Part shown: positions 61,197 to 64,000 of the stretch, one piece after another
Numbering within the stretch: the stretch's first letter is position 1
Layout: each line of letters begins with the position of its first letter
DNA from: Lewinellaceae bacterium
GTDB taxonomy: Bacteria; Bacteroidota; Bacteroidia; Chitinophagales; Saprospiraceae
NCBI GenBank assembly: GCA_020636215.1
Contig: JACJYG010000005.1
Coordinates: 496,001-560,000, forward strand
Length of the DNA: 64,000 nt
Direction: 5' to 3'
Translations under genes and position numbers: made by a program
The notes under the pieces: model-generated
Database searches by the model: none
Told to the model about the DNA's origin: nothing
What the model saw: the letters and a program-made list of their open reading frames with translations, nothing else

Positions 61197-61243
61197 GGGA
61201 GCGTGGGGCCAATGTCGTCAACTTTAGAATATCAAGCGTGGTT

Positions 61244-61275
61244 GTAAGGGGATGACTTCCCGCTCATCCCCTTAC
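61244..61275 (+). terminator. Terminator-like hairpin after phaB
   Basis: GTAAGGGGATGA (61244-61255) and TCATCCCCTTAC (61264-61275) form a perfect 12-base stem with an 8-base loop, followed by TTTT. This fits an intrinsic terminator 76 bases behind phaB. Confidence 0.65.
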
Positions 61276-61291
61276 TTTTCGAGGCTTCCAA

Positions 61292-61323
61292 TTTAGGAGG
61301 TGAACTCGAAGCCACCTCCTAAA
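61292..61323. other. Second hairpin with an AGGAGGTG arm
   Basis: TTTAGGAGGTG (61292-61302) and CACCTCCTAAA (61313-61323) form a perfect 11-base stem with a 10-base loop. One arm contains a perfect ribosome-binding-site core (AGGAGGTG), here unconnected with any gene. On the minus strand the stem is not followed by a clear T-run. It may end transcripts in the opposite direction or be a remnant. Confidence 0.45.
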
Positions 61324-61371
61324 AAGCTCACCATTCCTTAAGCTGACGATATTGGAGCGTGGGGCCTTCCT

Positions 61372-61399
61372 GAACTCGAACTTTACCCGGCCTCAAGTA
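61372..61399 (-). repeat. Dispersed repeat, copy B
   Basis: On the minus strand it runs TACTTGAGGCCGGG then TAAAGTTCGAGTTC, matching copy A at 23627-23655 except for one substitution and one missing G. The flanking bases differ, so the repeat is about 28 bases. Confidence 0.6.
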
Positions 61400-61497
61400 C
61401 AGAATTACTGATACGCCGTACACCGCGTTCCCTGCCTGTCTGCTGCCGTAGCCGGGCAAGCATCGAAATCGTAAACCTCGCAGTTACTTAGCCTGAA

Positions 61498-63660
61498 ATG
61501 GAAGAGATCCATGGATACATCGAGCGCATCACTTTTCAGAGCCCCGATAACGGGTTTACAGTGGCTCGCCTCAAGGAACGCGGCAAGCGGGAGCTGACGG
61601 CTGTTGTGGGAACCATGCCCAGCGTTCAGGCGGGGGAAAGCGTGCGTTGCCGGGGGCAGTGGAAGGAAGACAGCAACTTTGGCCTGCAATTTCAGGTGGA
61701 AAGCTATGAAGTGGAAGCCCCGCAATCGGTAGAAGGTATTAAGAAGTACCTGGGGTCCGGCCTGATCAAAGGGATCGGGCCGGTCTTCGCCGAGCGCATC
61801 GTCGAATACCACCGGGAACAAACCCTGGAGGTGATCGATACCCAACCCGACATCCTGCTTCAGCTCGACGGTATCGGCCCCAAACGGCTGGAGCGTATCA
61901 AATCCTGCTGGGAGGAACAAAAAGCTATCCGCGAACTAATGCTCTTCTTGCAGGGCTATGGCATCAGCCCTACCTATGCCCAAAAGGTTTTTAAAACCTA
62001 TGGAGCGGACAGCCGGCGCATCATCGAAGAGAACCCCTACCAACTGGCGCGTGACGTTTGGGGGATCGGTTTTAAAACGGCTGATCAAACAGCACGCAAA
62101 CTGGGCATCGACCCCCAATCTGATATCCGCATCGATGCCGGGGTGGAGTATGTTTTGTCCAAACTGGCGGATGACGGGCACACCTGCTATCCCCGCGAAG
62201 CCTTCCTGGAAAAATCCCGTGAATTGCTGGAAGTTGAACCGGAGCGCATCCAGGCGCGCCTGGAATTTATCGAGGCGGAAGAGCGCATCGTTATTCAAAA
62301 CAAGGAACACCAGGGGCAGGATGTGGAATTCCTCTGGCTCAAGGCTTTCCACGTGAGCGAGCAGGGCATCGCGCGGGAATTGCGCCGCCTCATGCAGCAG
62401 CAACTCGCCTTGCCGCTTCAGGATGCCTACAGCCGGATCCAGGCTGCTGAAACCCAGATGGGCTTGCAACTGGCCCCCAATCAGCGCCGGGCCGTTGAGG
62501 TGAGCCTGGCAGAAAAACTGCACATTATCACCGGCGGCCCGGGCACCGGAAAAAGCACCATTACCAAAGTGATCCTGCAGGCTATGCAGGCCCTTTCCTC
62601 CCGCATCCTGCTGGCGGCGCCCACCGGCAAGGCCGCCAAGCGCCTGTCGGAGATCACCGGCCGGGAAGCTTCGACGATCCACAGCCTGCTGGAATTCGAC
62701 TTTAGCATCAACAACTTCCGCCGCAACCGCGACAATCCCCTGGATTGCAGCCTGCTGGTCGTGGACGAAGCCAGCATGATCGACACGATGCTGATGTACA
62801 ACCTCCTGAAGGCTGTTCCCGATGGCGCCCGCCTGCTGCTCGTCGGCGATGTCGACCAATTGCCCAGTGTGGGGGCCGGCAATGTGCTCAACGACTTCAT
62901 CAAAAGCGGCCGCGTGACGGTTACCCGCCTGACCGATATCTTCCGCCAGGCGGCGCAGTCCCGTATCATCACCAACGCCCACCGGGTCAACGCCGGCCTG
63001 TTCCCGGATATCCGCATTGACAAACAGAGCGACTTTTTCTTTATCGAAGACAACCAGCCCGAAAGCATCGCCCAAACCATTATTGGCCTGGTAAAACATC
63101 GCCTGCCCAAAACCTACGGCTTCCGGCCCATGCGCGACATCCAGGTGCTCAGCCCCATGAACCGCGGCCTGATCGGCAACCGCAACCTCAATCAGTTGCT
63201 CCAGCGCGCCCTCAACCCCAGCGATGAACCCCTCGTCAAGATGGGCAGGGCTTTCCACCGCGGCGACAAGGTGATGCAGGTGCAAAATAATTACGATAAG
63301 GAAGCCTTCAACGGCGATGTCGGCTTCCTCACCCGCATCGACCGTATCGAACAGGAGGTAACCGTTGAATTTGACGGCCGCCCGGTCAGCTATGATTTTG
63401 CCGACCTCGACCAGCTCGTGCTGGCCTACTCCGTTTCTGTCCATAAATTCCAGGGTAGTGAATGCCCCTGCGTAGTCATTCCGGTACACACCACGCACTA
63501 CATGCTGCTTTTTCGTAACCTCCTTTATACCGGCATCACCCGAGGCAAAAAACTGGTGGTGCTGGTAGGCAGCAAGCAGGCGCTAAACATCGCCGTGCGG
63601 AATAAACAGGCAGTGGAGCGGTTTACCGGGTTGGAGGAGGCCTTGAGGGCGGGGCAGTAG
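61498..63660 (+). CDS. recD2: SF1B DNA helicase RecD2
   Basis: A 720-residue helicase with the RecD2 N-terminal OB-like domain and helix-hairpin-helix region (about 85-190, GIGPVFAERIVEYH and ELMLFLQGYGI). Walker A is GGPGTGKST (346-354), Walker B is in VVDEASM (about 420), and motifs III-VI follow to VHKFQGSECP near 650. It is a RecBCD-independent 5'-3' helicase that handles DNA repair or replication stress. Length and motif order are normal for RecD2 of bacteria lacking RecBC association. Confidence 0.95.
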   Translation: MEEIHGYIERITFQSPDNGFTVARLKERGKRELTAVVGTMPSVQAGESVRCRGQWKEDSNFGLQFQVESYEVEAPQSVEGIKKYLGSGLIKGIGPVFAERIVEYHREQTLEVIDTQPDILLQLDGIGPKRLERIKSCWEEQKAIRELMLFLQGYGISPTYAQKVFKTYGADSRRIIEENPYQLARDVWGIGFKTADQTARKLGIDPQSDIRIDAGVEYVLSKLADDGHTCYPREAFLEKSRELLEVEPERIQARLEFIEAEERIVIQNKEHQGQDVEFLWLKAFHVSEQGIARELRRLMQQQLALPLQDAYSRIQAAETQMGLQLAPNQRRAVEVSLAEKLHIITGGPGTGKSTITKVILQAMQALSSRILLAAPTGKAAKRLSEITGREASTIHSLLEFDFSINNFRRNRDNPLDCSLLVVDEASMIDTMLMYNLLKAVPDGARLLLVGDVDQLPSVGAGNVLNDFIKSGRVTVTRLTDIFRQAAQSRIITNAHRVNAGLFPDIRIDKQSDFFFIEDNQPESIAQTIIGLVKHRLPKTYGFRPMRDIQVLSPMNRGLIGNRNLNQLLQRALNPSDEPLVKMGRAFHRGDKVMQVQNNYDKEAFNGDVGFLTRIDRIEQEVTVEFDGRPVSYDFADLDQLVLAYSVSVHKFQGSECPCVVIPVHTTHYMLLFRNLLYTGITRGKKLVVLVGSKQALNIAVRNKQAVERFTGLEEALRAGQ

Positions 63661-63809
63661 CAGTTGACAAGGTGCCCCGCAGCTTGTCATCCCGACGAGA
63701 TCCGGTGGATCGAGATCGGGGAGGCAGTAGGCCCGTACCTCCGCTCTTCCGGCCGGAGCAGAATTGACAGAGCCCGGTACTATCGGCTATTCCAACGGCA
63801 AAATCCCCT
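63661..63809. terminator. Nested hairpins downstream of recD2
   Basis: TGACAAG (63665-63671) pairs with CTTGTCA (63683-63689), and CCCGA (63691-63695) pairs with TCGGG (63716-63720) around an inner GATCC/GGATC stem (63699-63711). The sequence after CTTGTCATCCCGAC resembles short repeat families common in Bacteroidota intergenic DNA. It may end the recD2 transcript. The remainder to 63809 is plain. Confidence 0.45.
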
Positions 63810-64000
63810 CTAGGTCAAAAAGCCGATAACACTATAAGAAATGACATTGGCTAACCCGTGCGAGATCCAGCCAGGAATGATGCTCCCGCCAGCCATCTTC
63901 TCGTTGATGTAAACGATGGTGTAAGCGCCGAGGGCTGTAAACAAGAAGATGAGGGCCAGAAAAAAGATGCTGGAGGTTATCGAAAGGAACAACAACAGAT
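63810..64000 (-). CDS. CPBP-family intramembrane metalloprotease, C-terminal end only
   Basis: The minus-strand frame is open to the right window edge, so only about the last 63 residues are seen. They contain two hydrophobic segments and the family motif GGSIIPGWISHGLANVISY, which carries the last histidine of the CPBP (Abi) active site. The putative TTG at 63995 is not a start. A membrane protease of this family may process prenylated or lipidated substrates; target unknown. Confidence 0.75.
   Translation of the reverse strand, partial: LLLFLSITSSIFFLALIFLFTALGAYTIVYINEKMAGGSIIPGWISHGLANVISYSVIGFLT

Larger units (their letters stand above)
61169..61497. other. Intergenic region between phaB and recD2 with hairpins and repeats
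   Basis: No gene is present in these 329 bases. They hold the GCATAGG tandem repeat, a direct repeat of GGAGCGTGGGGCC (61198-61210 and 61354-61366), two strong hairpins and copy B of the dispersed repeat found at 23627-23655. The last 90 bases before recD2 show no structure. Confidence 0.6.

Noticed and set aside
61936..63498. 520-residue open frame antisense to recD2
   Set aside because: It lies wholly inside recD2, has no recognisable domain, and such long antisense frames arise from the codon use of GC-rich genes.

Overview
The window looks like chromosome from a member of the Bacteroidota, probably a Saprospiria-like marine or sludge heterotroph. The basis is a SusC/SusD pair, four very large secreted proteins ending in type IX secretion (T9SS) sorting domains, HYR/PKD/LamG/leucine-rich adhesin-like architectures, propeller-sensor histidine kinases, a head-GIN lipoprotein, and several -7 boxes of the Bacteroidota type (TAnnTTTG). 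Taxonomy below phylum is inference. I saw no rRNA, tRNA, CRISPR array or transposase gene.

Layout. 1-11.4 kb: a 5'-truncated giant HYR/PKD/propeller protein and a leucine-rich repeat protein, both T9SS cargo, then a small hypothetical gene. 12-16.6 kb: a 1520-residue one-piece signalling protein (periplasmic propeller, histidine kinase, receiver, class III nucleotide cyclase). 16.7-38.5 kb, all on the minus strand: a polysaccharide-utilisation locus. In transcription order it holds SusC, SusD, two secreted LamG proteins, a GH130 enzyme, a solute-binding lipoprotein, two ABC permeases, a second GH130 enzyme, a Gfo/Idh/MocA oxidoreductase, a lipoprotein with a predicted helical toroid, and a MalK-type ATPase. 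A divergent AraC-type regulator sits at its head. The combined GH130 content points to beta-mannosides as substrate, imported intact to the cytoplasm by the ABC system. 39.8-42 kb: small lipoproteins and two MITE-like inverted-repeat elements. 42.2-50.3 kb: a lipoprotein related to family I pyrophosphatase, an acyltransferase, a propeller histidine kinase with its LuxR-type response regulator, FabH and a DUF6794 protein.

50.4-57.6 kb, minus strand: a second sugar locus with a GH38 alpha-mannosidase-like enzyme, an RraA-fold protein, a cupin, a short-chain dehydrogenase, a frameshifted remnant and mannonate dehydratase. Two LacI-type palindromes (core AACCGGTT) precede the mannosidase and the remnant. 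Together these could oxidise mannose through mannonate to 2-keto-3-deoxygluconate. 57.6-61.2 kb: a 13-helix sodium:solute symporter fused to a cytoplasmic alpha/beta hydrolase, divergent from an acetoacetyl-CoA reductase (PhaB-like). 61.5-64 kb: recD2 and the 3' end of a CPBP-family membrane protease.

Most unusual items: the sensor kinase-nucleotide cyclase protein, the symporter-hydrolase fusion, the union of SusCD with a complete ABC importer, the possible oxidative mannose pathway, and several structured intergenic repeats (hexamer-based repeat, two MITE-like elements, GC-rich insert inside the ABC operon).
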